A stretch of 64,000 nucleotides of DNA. Origin: Rhizobiaceae bacterium. Lineage in GTDB: Bacteria; Pseudomonadota; Alphaproteobacteria; Rhizobiales; Rhizobiaceae. A program made the position numbers and the translations under genes. The notes beneath the pieces were generated by a model, which saw nothing but the letters and a program-made list of their open reading frames with translations, was not told the origin of the DNA and did not search any database. Below are positions 9,079 to 16,531 of the stretch, piece after piece. The stretch is from contig JAMLJC010000001.1 of NCBI GenBank assembly GCA_023953845.1, positions 868,001-932,000 of the forward strand, written 5' to 3'. Each line of letters begins with the position of its first letter. Positions within the stretch are counted from its first letter, which is position 1.

Positions 9079-9264
9079 ATGGCCATCCTGAAGCGATGCC
9101 ATTGCGGCGCTGCAGCGGAGATTGAGAACGCTTTCGGGGCGTTCCGCGTCAGGTGCACGAAGGGCTGCACCGATGTCTACCCCACAGCCGAAGAGGCGGC
9201 GCGGACGTGGAACGGCGAGCGGCGTATCGACCACGGCAACAGAGACGGGCTGGAGTCGAAGTAG
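9079..9264 (+). CDS. Lar-like zinc-ribbon protein (restriction alleviation family)
   Basis: 61 residues. Cysteines C7, C9, C26 and C30 flank a short beta hairpin, followed by YPTAEEAARTWNGER, the C-terminal helix pattern of phage Lar-type proteins (Cys pairs, then E-A-x-x-x-WN). Family members in Rac and lambdoid prophages modulate host type I restriction. The first pair is CxC rather than the usual CxxC. It probably forms one operon with the preceding gene. Function by family resemblance only. Confidence 0.6.
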   Translation: MAILKRCHCGAAAEIENAFGAFRVRCTKGCTDVYPTAEEAARTWNGERRIDHGNRDGLESK

Positions 9265-9276
9265 CTGGCCGCCGGA

Positions 9277-9311
9277 CAAAGAAAAGCCCGCCCCATTGCT
9301 GGAGCGGGCTT
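9277..9311 (-). terminator. terminator ending the late operon
   Basis: On the minus strand, AAGCCCGC/GCGGGCTT form an 8-bp stem around a 12-base loop and are followed by TTTTCTTTG. It lies just after the last leftward gene (stop at 9326) and between convergent operons. Confidence 0.85.
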
Positions 9312-9325
9312 CATAGAATGACGAA

Positions 9326-9553
9326 TTACGACTTCGCCGGCCCGGTGCTTCCCCATGCCCATGGCAGCATCTTCCCGTCGTAAAGCTGCCGACCGGTCTC
9401 CACGACCTGGCTGTTGAGGGCGGCTATCGCCTTATAGTGCGGGACGTCCGTCCGAAGATAATCCAGATGCTTGTTGAGAAGTTTGCTGATCGTACTGATG
9501 TCCTGAATGAAGTCGTCGCTGTTCACGGTCTTGATTGTTCTGCGTCGAGCCAT
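9326..9553 (-). CDS. phage hypothetical protein, last gene of late operon
   Basis: 75 residues, basic at the N terminus (MARRRTIKTV) then a helical stretch (DISTISKLLNKHLDYLRTD), with no membrane segment. No family is recognised. It follows the lysis genes by 81 bases and precedes the terminator. The start follows GGAGGCC-type sequence. Confidence 0.6.
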   Translation of the reverse strand: MARRRTIKTVNSDDFIQDISTISKLLNKHLDYLRTDVPHYKAIAALNSQVVETGRQLYDGKMLPWAWGSTGPAKS

Positions 9554-9634
9554 GCTGGCCTCCTTGACCTGTTCGGGATGCCGCTACCGATAGGAATGAT
9601 GTCCCAAATCAGGCCCGAAGTCGAGAGGTCGAGA

Positions 9635-9967
9635 TCACTCCGGTCCATCCTCCCGCGGCTTGAACCGCCGCACGATGATCTCGAACACGACATCGCTGAT
9701 CCACATGGCACATGTGCCGATCAGGAAGGCAGACGCTAGGAGCACCGGCTGGTCTTCCGCCGGCAGAGGCCAGCCGGTTGCCTTTATATAATGTATCGCC
9801 GGCACGGTCAGGTAGGCCGCCGCGAGCGCGCCGCAGATCGGCGAGGCGAACATCTCCCGTATCTTGAACCGCTTTCGCGACAGCGCCCGCATGATGCCGC
9901 CGAAGCCCCCGGCGACGAAGACGGTCGAATCGATGCCGATCGACTGGAGGAATTCATGGAGCGTCAT
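9635..9967 (-). CDS. phage membrane protein, holin candidate
   Basis: 110 residues from the ATG at 9967 (GAGGC upstream). Three hydrophobic segments are visible: around 11-27 (STVFVAGGFGGIM), 45-62 (PICGALAAAYLTVPAIHY) and 76-95 (PVLLASAFLIGTCAMWISDV), with a charged C-terminal tail. The size, topology and place beside endolysin and spanin genes fit a class I holin (inference). No sequence family is recognised with certainty. Confidence 0.6.
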   Translation of the reverse strand: MTLHEFLQSIGIDSTVFVAGGFGGIMRALSRKRFKIREMFASPICGALAAAYLTVPAIHYIKATGWPLPAEDQPVLLASAFLIGTCAMWISDVVFEIIVRRFKPREDGPE

Positions 9968-9987
9968 GCCTCGCCCTTTCTGCACTG

Positions 9988-10071
9988 CTAGATGAAGAAG
10001 ACGATCGCCGCGCCGATCGCGACGACGGCGAGCGCGTAGGCCACGAAGATGAGACGCCAGTCGTCGGTCAC
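9988..10071 (-). CDS. 27-residue single-span membrane peptide of the lysis cassette
   Basis: A GTG start at 10071 overlaps the stop of the Rz1-like gene (GTGA) and is preceded by GGCGAGG. The product begins TDDWRLIFV and is almost entirely one transmembrane helix ending in VFFI. It could be an accessory holin/antiholin or a small lysis peptide. It is called on translational coupling and hydrophobicity only. Confidence 0.5.
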   Translation of the reverse strand: MTDDWRLIFVAYALAVVAIGAAIVFFI

Positions 10072-10337
10072 GGCTTCGCCTCGCCGCAGAACGTCGCGCG
10101 TGCCGAGTTCACGGCGCGCACTTCCAGTTGCGTCTGTTCGGTGTCCCGGCCGGACCAGGTCACCGGCCGCCACGCGCGGGCGCAGAGGTCGGCGATGTTG
10201 AAATCGTTCGCCTCAGTCGCGGCGGTTCGGGTCGTGAGGATCGACTGGCACCCTGCCAGCAAGCACGTCATCGCGAGCAGCAGCAGCGGCGTCGACGCGC
10301 GCCTTGTGAGCGCGCCCAAGTTCGGCAAGCACTTCAT
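10068..10337 (-). CDS. Rz1-like outer-membrane spanin lipoprotein
   Basis: 89 residues with a lipoprotein signal (LLLLAMTCLLAGC, lipobox LAGC, lipidated Cys at 30). The start lies inside the upstream Rz-like gene in a different frame, the classic nested Rz/Rz1 arrangement. The mature part is short and not notably Pro-rich. Spanins fuse inner and outer membranes in the last step of lysis; that role is inferred from architecture and position beside the endolysin. Confidence 0.65.
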   Translation of the reverse strand: MKCLPNLGALTRRASTPLLLLAMTCLLAGCQSILTTRTAATEANDFNIADLCARAWRPVTWSGRDTEQTQLEVRAVNSARATFCGEAKP

Positions 10338-10428
10338 CTTCGGCGGCCTTTCTGATGCGGCCGTCCCGCACCGCCTGCACGATGATCGGCAGGATGGTCA
10401 GGACGGCCTTGAGAACGAGCATCCACAT
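10213..10428 (-). CDS. Rz-like inner-membrane spanin candidate
   Basis: 71 residues: an N-terminal hydrophobic helix (MLVLKAVLTILPIIVQAV) followed by a charged, Ala-rich helical region (AAEDEVLAELGRAHKARVDA), as in short i-spanins. The lipoprotein gene begins within it in another reading frame. The order endolysin, membrane protein, Rz-like, Rz1-like supports the call. It is shorter than lambda Rz, so the assignment rests on architecture. Confidence 0.55.
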   Translation of the reverse strand: MWMLVLKAVLTILPIIVQAVRDGRIRKAAEDEVLAELGRAHKARVDAAAAARDDVLAGRVPVDPHDPNRRD

Positions 10429-10432
10429 GGGA

Positions 10433-10681
10433 TCACTGGACGGGCGGCTGCTGCTTGGTGAGACCGCCGAAGCCGTCGCGCACGACGTTGACGATCATCT
10501 TCAGCACGCCGAGCCCCGTGATGGCGAGGGCCGCCCAGGTCGGATCGAGGAACGCGATCTTCGAGCATTCGAGATCGCCGTTCGGCAGGGTCGTGCAGCC
10601 CATGGCGGTCAGCACGGCCGTCGCGCCAGCGATCAGGATCATCAGGATGTTTGCGATGTTGTGAAACAGATTGGAGTTCAT
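10433..10681 (-). CDS. phage membrane protein in lysis cassette (second holin candidate)
   Basis: 82 residues with two hydrophobic segments: NIANILMILIAGATAVLTA (about 9-27) and WAALAITGLGVLKMIVNVV (about 49-67). Two cysteines, C29 and C39, could form a periplasmic disulphide. It lies between the endolysin and the spanin-like pair. A holin or antiholin role is inferred from size and context. Confidence 0.6.
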   Translation of the reverse strand: MNSNLFHNIANILMILIAGATAVLTAMGCTTLPNGDLECSKIAFLDPTWAALAITGLGVLKMIVNVVRDGFGGLTKQQPPVQ

Positions 10682-10730
10682 GGCACGGTTCCTGTGGAGG
10701 GAGGATGCCCGGCGACCGGCCGGGCGCGGT

Positions 10731-11384
10731 TCAGGTGGCGAGCGCCGCCCACGTCTGCGCGCCGACCCTGCCGTCCACGACGAGCTTTGCCTTGCGCTGG
10801 AAGGCCTTCACCGCGGCCTCGGTGCGGTCGCCGAAATGCGCGTCCACGACGAGCTGCGCGCCGGCCGCGTTGAGCAGCTTCTGAAGCCGCTCGACGTCCG
10901 CGCCCTTGTTGCCCTTCACCAGCAGCGGATTGACGGACTTGCTGACCGGCTTCGCAGCCTTGGCCGGCGCGACGCTGAAGGCCGACAGATCCCACGGCGT
11001 CGTGTCGTCGCCGGCCTTGCCCGCCACGACGGACAGATGGACATGGTGATTGTGCGGGTTCTTGCCGGTGTACGGCTGCCATGCCCATGGCTTCGGCCCG
11101 GCCGGGCCGGAGGCGATCTGCCCGAACGAGATCACATATTTGATGCGCGGGTCGCGCGAGGCGATCAGCGCCTTCGCCAGCCTGCTGCTGTCGATGCCAT
11201 GACCGACGTCGTGCGTCAGGTCCAGCGCTCGCACGACGCCGCTGCCGTCCGGATTGTGGTCGGACGTGCGCGCCGAGTGCGCCGCGTCGCCGATCGTGCC
11301 GTCGCTCGCTTTCGAGCGGTTCGGAGACAACGCGTTGATCTGCGCGCGCAACGTCTCAAGGCTGCGTGCAAGCCGCCATGCCAT
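10731..11384 (-). CDS. endolysin: M15-like peptidase domain plus PG-binding domain
   Basis: 217 residues. The N-terminal part has zinc-ligand motifs of M15/VanY-type peptidases: H43 in SDHNPDGSG, D55 in RALDLTHD and the HNHHVHLS block around H116. A Pro/Ala/Lys linker (about 137-148) leads to a PG_binding_1 domain (LLVKGNKGADVERLQKLL to VGAQTWAAL, about 149-216). There is no signal sequence, so it needs a holin for release. It should cleave peptidoglycan stem peptides. It is the first gene of the lysis cassette. Confidence 0.85.
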   Translation of the reverse strand: MAWRLARSLETLRAQINALSPNRSKASDGTIGDAAHSARTSDHNPDGSGVVRALDLTHDVGHGIDSSRLAKALIASRDPRIKYVISFGQIASGPAGPKPWAWQPYTGKNPHNHHVHLSVVAGKAGDDTTPWDLSAFSVAPAKAAKPVSKSVNPLLVKGNKGADVERLQKLLNAAGAQLVVDAHFGDRTEAAVKAFQRKAKLVVDGRVGAQTWAALAT

Positions 11385-11416
11385 GGTCTTTTCCTTTCGG
11401 GTTGTGGAGTGCCGGT

Positions 11417-12085
11417 TCAGGCCGGCGCGATGCCGATCGTCATGCGACCCTGCGTGCTGCTGGAACCGAGCGTTGCGGTCGTGGCGCCAGTTGCGCCGGC
11501 TATAAGCTTGTAACCGGCAGCAATGGCGAAGCCGCCGTCGTCATCGTCCGTCGTATTATCGTCGAGGATTTCGGCGAAGTCGGCCAGATTGGCGTTAGCC
11601 CAAGAGCTGACCGTCGTCGCGACCGAGAACGCCACCACGGCGAGCACGAGGCATCCGTCCACCGTCGTCGTAGCAGTCGGACAGGAGACGGAGGTGGAAG
11701 AGCCAGAATTGCTGCCGGTGTTGACGTTGATCGTGGTGTTGGCGTTCCGGATCGCGATGATAACCGCGATGGTGTGCGAGCCGAACAGACCGACCGTGAC
11801 CGCGCTCTCGGAACCGGAATGGACCTTCGAATAGACGCCGAGTCGTGTCGAGGTCGCGAACGTGCCGTTACCCTGAGGGCTGTTCGAGAGTTCGGAATAG
11901 CCGGACGGCGCTGTCTGCCCACCGTTTTCCGTGCCGACGATGCAGAGCAGTAGATCGCCGGCCTGCGCCCCGGCTGGCGGGCTGACACTGACCGAGCTTC
12001 CTGAGCCTTTTGCGACCGTACCGATGGCAGCGATGAAGGGGCCAGATTTCGGCTTCCAGAATGGCAGGGCGGTGAGCAACATCAT
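11417..12085 (-). CDS. phage virion-associated hypothetical protein (beta-rich)
   Basis: 222 residues from the ATG at 12085, which has an excellent AGGAGGC site. The sequence is rich in S, T, A, V and G with alternating polar/hydrophobic residues (GSGSSVSVSPPAGAQAGDLL, ATSTRLGVYSKV) and no Lys-rich or catalytic region, typical of a beta-sandwich tail or fibre-associated protein. It overlaps the glycosyltransferase gene by 4 bases. It may be a fibre-tip or head-surface protein; no family is named. Confidence 0.6.
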   Translation of the reverse strand: MMLLTALPFWKPKSGPFIAAIGTVAKGSGSSVSVSPPAGAQAGDLLLCIVGTENGGQTAPSGYSELSNSPQGNGTFATSTRLGVYSKVHSGSESAVTVGLFGSHTIAVIIAIRNANTTINVNTGSNSGSSTSVSCPTATTTVDGCLVLAVVAFSVATTVSSWANANLADFAEILDDNTTDDDDGGFAIAAGYKLIAGATGATTATLGSSSTQGRMTIGIAPA

Positions 12086-13143
12086 GCTGCCTCCTGATAC
12101 CAGCCCTTGCCGTACAGCGTGGCGAGGCGGTTGAAATAGCGCTCGTACTGCTCGCCGACCGTCGCCATGGAGAAGCGGCGGTGCGCATCGTCGCGAATGC
12201 GCTCGTGGTTGAGCGCCGGAGCGCAGTCGAGAGCACTGCAGAACTCCGCGAAGGACCTGCAGCGGAAGCCGTGGACGCCGTGCTCCACCGTCTCGGTGAA
12301 CGCGCCCCAGTCCGTGCAGATGACTGGCGCGCCGCAGGCCATGGCCTCGATCGTCACTGTGCCGAACGGCTCGACATAGATCGTCGGGGCGAACAGGCAT
12401 CGAGCGCCAGCCATCAGCGTCGCACGCGTCGCCGCGTCAACCTCGCCGACGAAACGGCCATAGCCCTTGCCGTTCTCGCCGCCCGGCCCGGCGAGGATCA
12501 GGTCGACGCCCTTTGCCTGGCACACCTCCTGCGCGATCCGGTATCCCTTGCGATCCGTGATCCGGCCGACATAGAGCGCATAGTCGCCCCGTTCCCTCGG
12601 CAGATTGTAGAGCCCGTCCTCGATCTGGTTCGGAATGACCGCGTCGAACCACTGCCCGTCGGCCGCGCCGGGATTACCGGCCTGTGCACCATAGATCATA
12701 TGCATCCACGCATAGCTCTCGAAGACGCGGTACTTGGCGAAAGTGCCAGCATAGCCAATGCCGAATTCGACGGAGACATGGTTCGGGAAGGCATCCGCGA
12801 TTGGCTTGTGGGACCAGCCGCCGATCAGACAGATGAAGTCGCGCGCGCCGAGCCGTTCCTCCAACGCATCAATCACGCGGGCATTGAAGCCGTTCCAGTA
12901 AGGATGCGACCAGTCGGCCTCGGTGTAGTGCCTGTCGCCGACCATCTTGCGGCGCTTGTTCTCGGAGATGCAGGGGATCAGCTCGACGCAGGGCGCGTCG
13001 GTCCTTTCGCCGGCATAGAGCAGCACCTCGTGGCCACGGTCGAACATCATCCGGCAGAAGCGCCTGACCTTCTGCGTGAATGCGCAGGAAGGAAAGTCGG
13101 CCGTCACATGGGTATGCGGCAGGGATACGACGTGGAGACGCAT
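12082..13143 (-). CDS. phage-encoded GT-B glycosyltransferase (GT4-like)
   Basis: 353 residues. The C-terminal half has the GT4 pattern: an acceptor-proximal YALYVGRITDRKGYRIAQEV strand-helix, the ILAGPGGENG loop, and the donor-site E-x7-E region PTIYVEPFGTVTIEAMACG, followed by PVICTDWGAFTETV. GT4 enzymes transfer sugar from a nucleotide-sugar to an acceptor. It is embedded in the tail-fibre module, two bases after the collagen-like gene and overlapping the next. It could glycosylate virion protein or modify the lysogen's surface polysaccharide; the sequence does not decide. Confidence 0.85.
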   Translation of the reverse strand: MRLHVVSLPHTHVTADFPSCAFTQKVRRFCRMMFDRGHEVLLYAGERTDAPCVELIPCISENKRRKMVGDRHYTEADWSHPYWNGFNARVIDALEERLGARDFICLIGGWSHKPIADAFPNHVSVEFGIGYAGTFAKYRVFESYAWMHMIYGAQAGNPGAADGQWFDAVIPNQIEDGLYNLPRERGDYALYVGRITDRKGYRIAQEVCQAKGVDLILAGPGGENGKGYGRFVGEVDAATRATLMAGARCLFAPTIYVEPFGTVTIEAMACGAPVICTDWGAFTETVEHGVHGFRCRSFAEFCSALDCAPALNHERIRDDAHRRFSMATVGEQYERYFNRLATLYGKGWYQEAA

Positions 13144-13145
13144 GG

Positions 13146-14333
13146 TTACCCCATTTTCTTGATGATGAGCATCGTGCCGTTCGGCCCGACGGAAGCGTGA
13201 CAGCGGAACTTGTCGCCATTGGTCGTGGTGAACGGGTCGCCGTCCGTCTCGGTCCAGTTCGAGATGGTAATCGCGCCGGCCGAAGCGCCATTCTCTATGT
13301 CGAGGATGATCGCCCCAACGACGGCACCAGGATTGAGCGTATGCGCGCCATTATTGACGTAGTGCTGGATCGGGCGGTCGGCCATGTCCAGCGTCACCGT
13401 CCCGGTCGTGATCGTGCCGAGCGACTTCGACGTAACGCTCGCGCCGCCCGTGATCGGCCCCTGATTTTCGACATTATCGCGCAACAGGTTCGGACCGGTT
13501 GGCCCTGTCGGTCCCGTCGCACCGGCAGGTCCCGTCGGCCCCGTGGGGCCGGTAGCGCCGACCGCTCCGCCAACTCCCGATGGCCCTGTCGCACCCGCAG
13601 GGCCGATGTCGCCCTGCGGGCCGGTCGGACCAGTCGGACCTGTCGGCCCGGCAGGACCGGTTGCGCCAATTGCACCAACGTCGCCTTCTGGACCCGTTGG
13701 GCCGGTAGGTCCAGTCGCGCCAGCGGGACCCGTGCCGCCCGTAGGTCCGGCCGGCCCCGTGGGGCCGGCAACGCCTGCGATACCCCCGGCATCCGTCCAT
13801 GACGAACCGTTCCACACATAGAGATGATTGTCGGCCTCGACGAGATAGGTTGCGCCGACCCCCTCGCCCGGAGGCGAAGGCAGCGCGCCCGTGGTAGCAA
13901 CGACGGCGTCGATCTGGAGGCCTTCCCCCTGTGGACCCGTGGGGCCGGTAGGGCCGGTCGGACCTGCGGGACCCGTGACGCCGGTAGCGCCGGGAGCGCC
14001 TGTGCCGCCCGGCGAGCCGGTAGGACCAGTCGGTCCCGTGGGACCGGCGGGGCCGGTCGCGCCGGCAGATCCGGTTGCCCCGGTCGGTCCCGTGACGCCC
14101 GGAGCGCCCGTTCCGCCGGTCGGCCCAGTCGGTCCGGTCGGTCCCGTCGGACCCGGCAAGCCGCCCGTCTGGCCGAACCAACTCGCCACCGTTACCCAGT
14201 CCTCGTTCATCAACGGCACGTTGACGAGGTTGCCGTAATTGGCGAGGCCGTACGGATTGCCGCCGGAAACCGGGTTCGAATTGTAGAGTAGCAGGCGGTC
14301 GAGCGCTTCCTGGACTTCGGCGGGGATCGACAT
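13146..14333 (-). CDS. collagen-like tail fibre protein
   Basis: 395 residues. A globular N terminus (about 1-60, probably virion-attaching) is followed by a first Gly-X-Y block (mostly GPTGPTG, about 61-137), a non-collagen insert (about 138-190: ATYLVEADNHLYVWNGSSW, a motif common in phage fibre proteins), a second Gly-X-Y block (about 191-282) and a C-terminal beta domain ending in LIIKKMG. Gly-X-Y with frequent Thr at Y forms trimeric triple helices in phage fibres. It overlaps the previous gene by one base. Confidence 0.88.
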   Translation of the reverse strand: MSIPAEVQEALDRLLLYNSNPVSGGNPYGLANYGNLVNVPLMNEDWVTVASWFGQTGGLPGPTGPTGPTGPTGGTGAPGVTGPTGATGSAGATGPAGPTGPTGPTGSPGGTGAPGATGVTGPAGPTGPTGPTGPQGEGLQIDAVVATTGALPSPPGEGVGATYLVEADNHLYVWNGSSWTDAGGIAGVAGPTGPAGPTGGTGPAGATGPTGPTGPEGDVGAIGATGPAGPTGPTGPTGPQGDIGPAGATGPSGVGGAVGATGPTGPTGPAGATGPTGPTGPNLLRDNVENQGPITGGASVTSKSLGTITTGTVTLDMADRPIQHYVNNGAHTLNPGAVVGAIILDIENGASAGAITISNWTETDGDPFTTTNGDKFRCHASVGPNGTMLIIKKMG

Positions 14334-15166
14334 CAGATGACTTCCTCAAGTTCGAATGCCGTCGAGCCGTACCCGAAGACGACTTGAGACAGCGGGTCCA
14401 TAGTGTTTGCGGTGGAGAGGAAAGAGCGCTTCTGGATATTCAGTCCGTCGCCCGGATCGGCGATGACGAAGACCTCGCCGTCATAACCGGCGATGCGCTG
14501 GAACTCGTAGCCCTTGTCGAAAAGTTCGACCTCGGGGATGTAGTCGAAGCCGAAGCGGAAGACGCGGGGATTGGTCCGCCGCCAGAAATGCTTGTTGCCG
14601 GCGAGCGCCGTCGATTTGAAGCTCGCATCCTTGAATGACAGGCCGTTGTTGCTGAAGCCGTAGTTGATGGATGGCTGCCAGAACCGGCTCATGAACAGCC
14701 GGCCGAAGCGCAGGAAATTGGCCGGATTTGCCTGATCGTCGATCTCGATCTGCCAGTACATCGACGTCACCGGGACGTCGAAGACGTGGATCAGCCACAT
14801 GCCGCGCTCGGCATCCTCCCACGACGGAATGCCGGTCCAGTAGTTCGGGTCTTCCCACGTCAGCGTGTTCCATTCGGCGCGCGTCGCACCGAGCACCCAG
14901 CCCGTGTCCGTCGTCTCCGAATTGATCCGGTAACTGTAGCCGGTGGAGATGTTGGCCGGTCCAAGGCAAATGGCCTTCAGCGTGGCCGGGCCGGCGAGCT
15001 GCACGTTGATGATCGTGTTCGACGGCTGGAGGTCCACCGACTGCGCAACGCGTCTCAGCGCCCGTTTCTGGAGGTTTGACAGCGGGTTTGTGGGCAGCCA
15101 GCCGCCGCCGGAGAGCACACCGGCATCGGCATGGTTGCCGTAGAGCAGGATGATGTTGTCGGACAT
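14333..15166 (-). CDS. phage tail-tip/fibre-module protein, unknown
   Basis: 277 residues, Trp- and aromatic-rich, predicted soluble and beta-rich (SRFWQPSINYGFSNNGLSFK, RRTNPRVFRFGFDYIPEVEL). It lies between the baseplate-like proteins and the collagen-like fibre, so it is probably part of the tail tip or a fibre adaptor. Similar proteins are common in rhizobial siphophage tail clusters, but no functional family is recalled. Confidence 0.7.
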   Translation of the reverse strand: MSDNIILLYGNHADAGVLSGGGWLPTNPLSNLQKRALRRVAQSVDLQPSNTIINVQLAGPATLKAICLGPANISTGYSYRINSETTDTGWVLGATRAEWNTLTWEDPNYWTGIPSWEDAERGMWLIHVFDVPVTSMYWQIEIDDQANPANFLRFGRLFMSRFWQPSINYGFSNNGLSFKDASFKSTALAGNKHFWRRTNPRVFRFGFDYIPEVELFDKGYEFQRIAGYDGEVFVIADPGDGLNIQKRSFLSTANTMDPLSQVVFGYGSTAFELEEVI

Positions 15167-15169
15167 GCC

Positions 15170-16528
15170 TCAACCGCAGAGATAGATGCAGGCGACGCGC
15201 TTCCATTCGGAAGCGGACGAAAACGTCACGGGCTCGCGCACGCGGGCGACGATGCTGGAGAGCGCGGCGAGCGTTAGGGGCGTATCCGGATCGAGGCGCA
15301 TCCCCTTGCCCGGCATGCCCGACACGCAGATGAAATCGCCCGGCTCCAGATTGCCGGCCTCGCCGCAGACATTGATCTGCCCCTCCCCAAGGGCGTTGAT
15401 GACCGCGTAGTCATGGCTGGCGGCCAGATGCTTCAGCGGCGGCGGCAGGTTCAGATCCTCGACGGACCAGTCGCGGACGCGCCGGGAGACGACGCCGATC
15501 GCATTCAGCTGTCCCGCCCGGCGCGAGCGTTCGACCTCCGTCACGGTGTTGTCGATATCGATGCGCGCCAGCACGCGCCGGTCGACGAGGATGTCGCCGA
15601 TCTCGGTGTCGTCGTCCTTCAAGATCAGGCCGGGGTGAGCGCCGGTGAACGGGCCGATGCCGCCCCGGTTCATGAAGAGGCAATATCCCCCGCCTGCCTG
15701 GCTGACGCCGAGAACGCCCGCGCCGCCCTGATTGGCGGATGGACCGATGTCGAACCAGACGCCGTGCGCGTCGGAGCCGACGCCGTCATGCGTGATCCGG
15801 AACGCGCCCTTGTTGCCGTTGCCGCGCGACCAGAGCTGGCCCATGGTGACGAGCGCTGGCCCGGTTCCGGTGTTCTGGAAGGCGACGGCTGCATTCACCG
15901 ATTCGATGATCACGCTGAGAAGCGTCGTCGTCCAGCCGGGGACGAGCGTGAACTCGCCGAGCGATGCGACCGTCTGGCCCGCCGCGTTCCGGACGCGGAT
16001 GAAGTTGTCCAGCGCGGTCATTTCGATGCGCCGGCCAGTGTTTGCCGTGCGGATCGTATTGCCCGTGATCGTGCTGCTCTCGACAGTGACCGCCTGCAAA
16101 AGCCCGGCGATGATCGTGCCGAGATTTGCCGAAAGGGCCGAAAGCGCGGCGAAGTTGGTGCCTGTCTGCTCCGGGCCGACGGAATTGGCGGGCGGCACCT
16201 GATTGCTTGTCGTCGCCGCTATGCCGGCCGTGGGCGAGACGGGCCAGTAATCGCCGAGATTGTCCGACACATCGCGGGCGCGATACCACGACCAGCGCGT
16301 CACATTGCGGCCAAGGCCGGTCTGGACGAACTGTCCGCCCGGGGTGATCTCGCCGACCTTGCTGGCGGCGGCGCGGTTGTTCGACGCGGCCGACCAGACC
16401 TCGATTCCGATCAGCGCCAGATAGGTGAGGCAGCCGCCGCCGGCAAAATCGGTCGTCGCCTTGTGGACGATCTGCTGCACGCCGCCGACCGCCGTCGCCG
16501 ACGTCACCAGAATGTTGGTATCGGCCAT
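15170..16528 (-). CDS. phage tail fibre/tip protein
   Basis: 452 residues. The first third resembles a tail-tip beta domain (WSAASNNRAAASKVGEITPG, WSWYRARDVSDNLGDYWP). The middle is Gly/Asn-rich, and the last ~100 residues (GEAGNLEPGDFICVSGMPGK, then AALSSIVARVREPV) resemble C-terminal domains of receptor-binding fibres that describe property lists. The gene is 3 bases downstream of the next tail gene. Exact role not determined. Confidence 0.7.
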   Translation of the reverse strand: MADTNILVTSATAVGGVQQIVHKATTDFAGGGCLTYLALIGIEVWSAASNNRAAASKVGEITPGGQFVQTGLGRNVTRWSWYRARDVSDNLGDYWPVSPTAGIAATTSNQVPPANSVGPEQTGTNFAALSALSANLGTIIAGLLQAVTVESSTITGNTIRTANTGRRIEMTALDNFIRVRNAAGQTVASLGEFTLVPGWTTTLLSVIIESVNAAVAFQNTGTGPALVTMGQLWSRGNGNKGAFRITHDGVGSDAHGVWFDIGPSANQGGAGVLGVSQAGGGYCLFMNRGGIGPFTGAHPGLILKDDDTEIGDILVDRRVLARIDIDNTVTEVERSRRAGQLNAIGVVSRRVRDWSVEDLNLPPPLKHLAASHDYAVINALGEGQINVCGEAGNLEPGDFICVSGMPGKGMRLDPDTPLTLAALSSIVARVREPVTFSSASEWKRVACIYLCG

Positions 16529-16531
16529 GGA

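Noticed and set aside
13500..14160. Short direct repeats that could look like a CRISPR or satellite array
   Set aside because: They encode in-frame Gly-Pro-Thr collagen repeats; no constant-length spacers.
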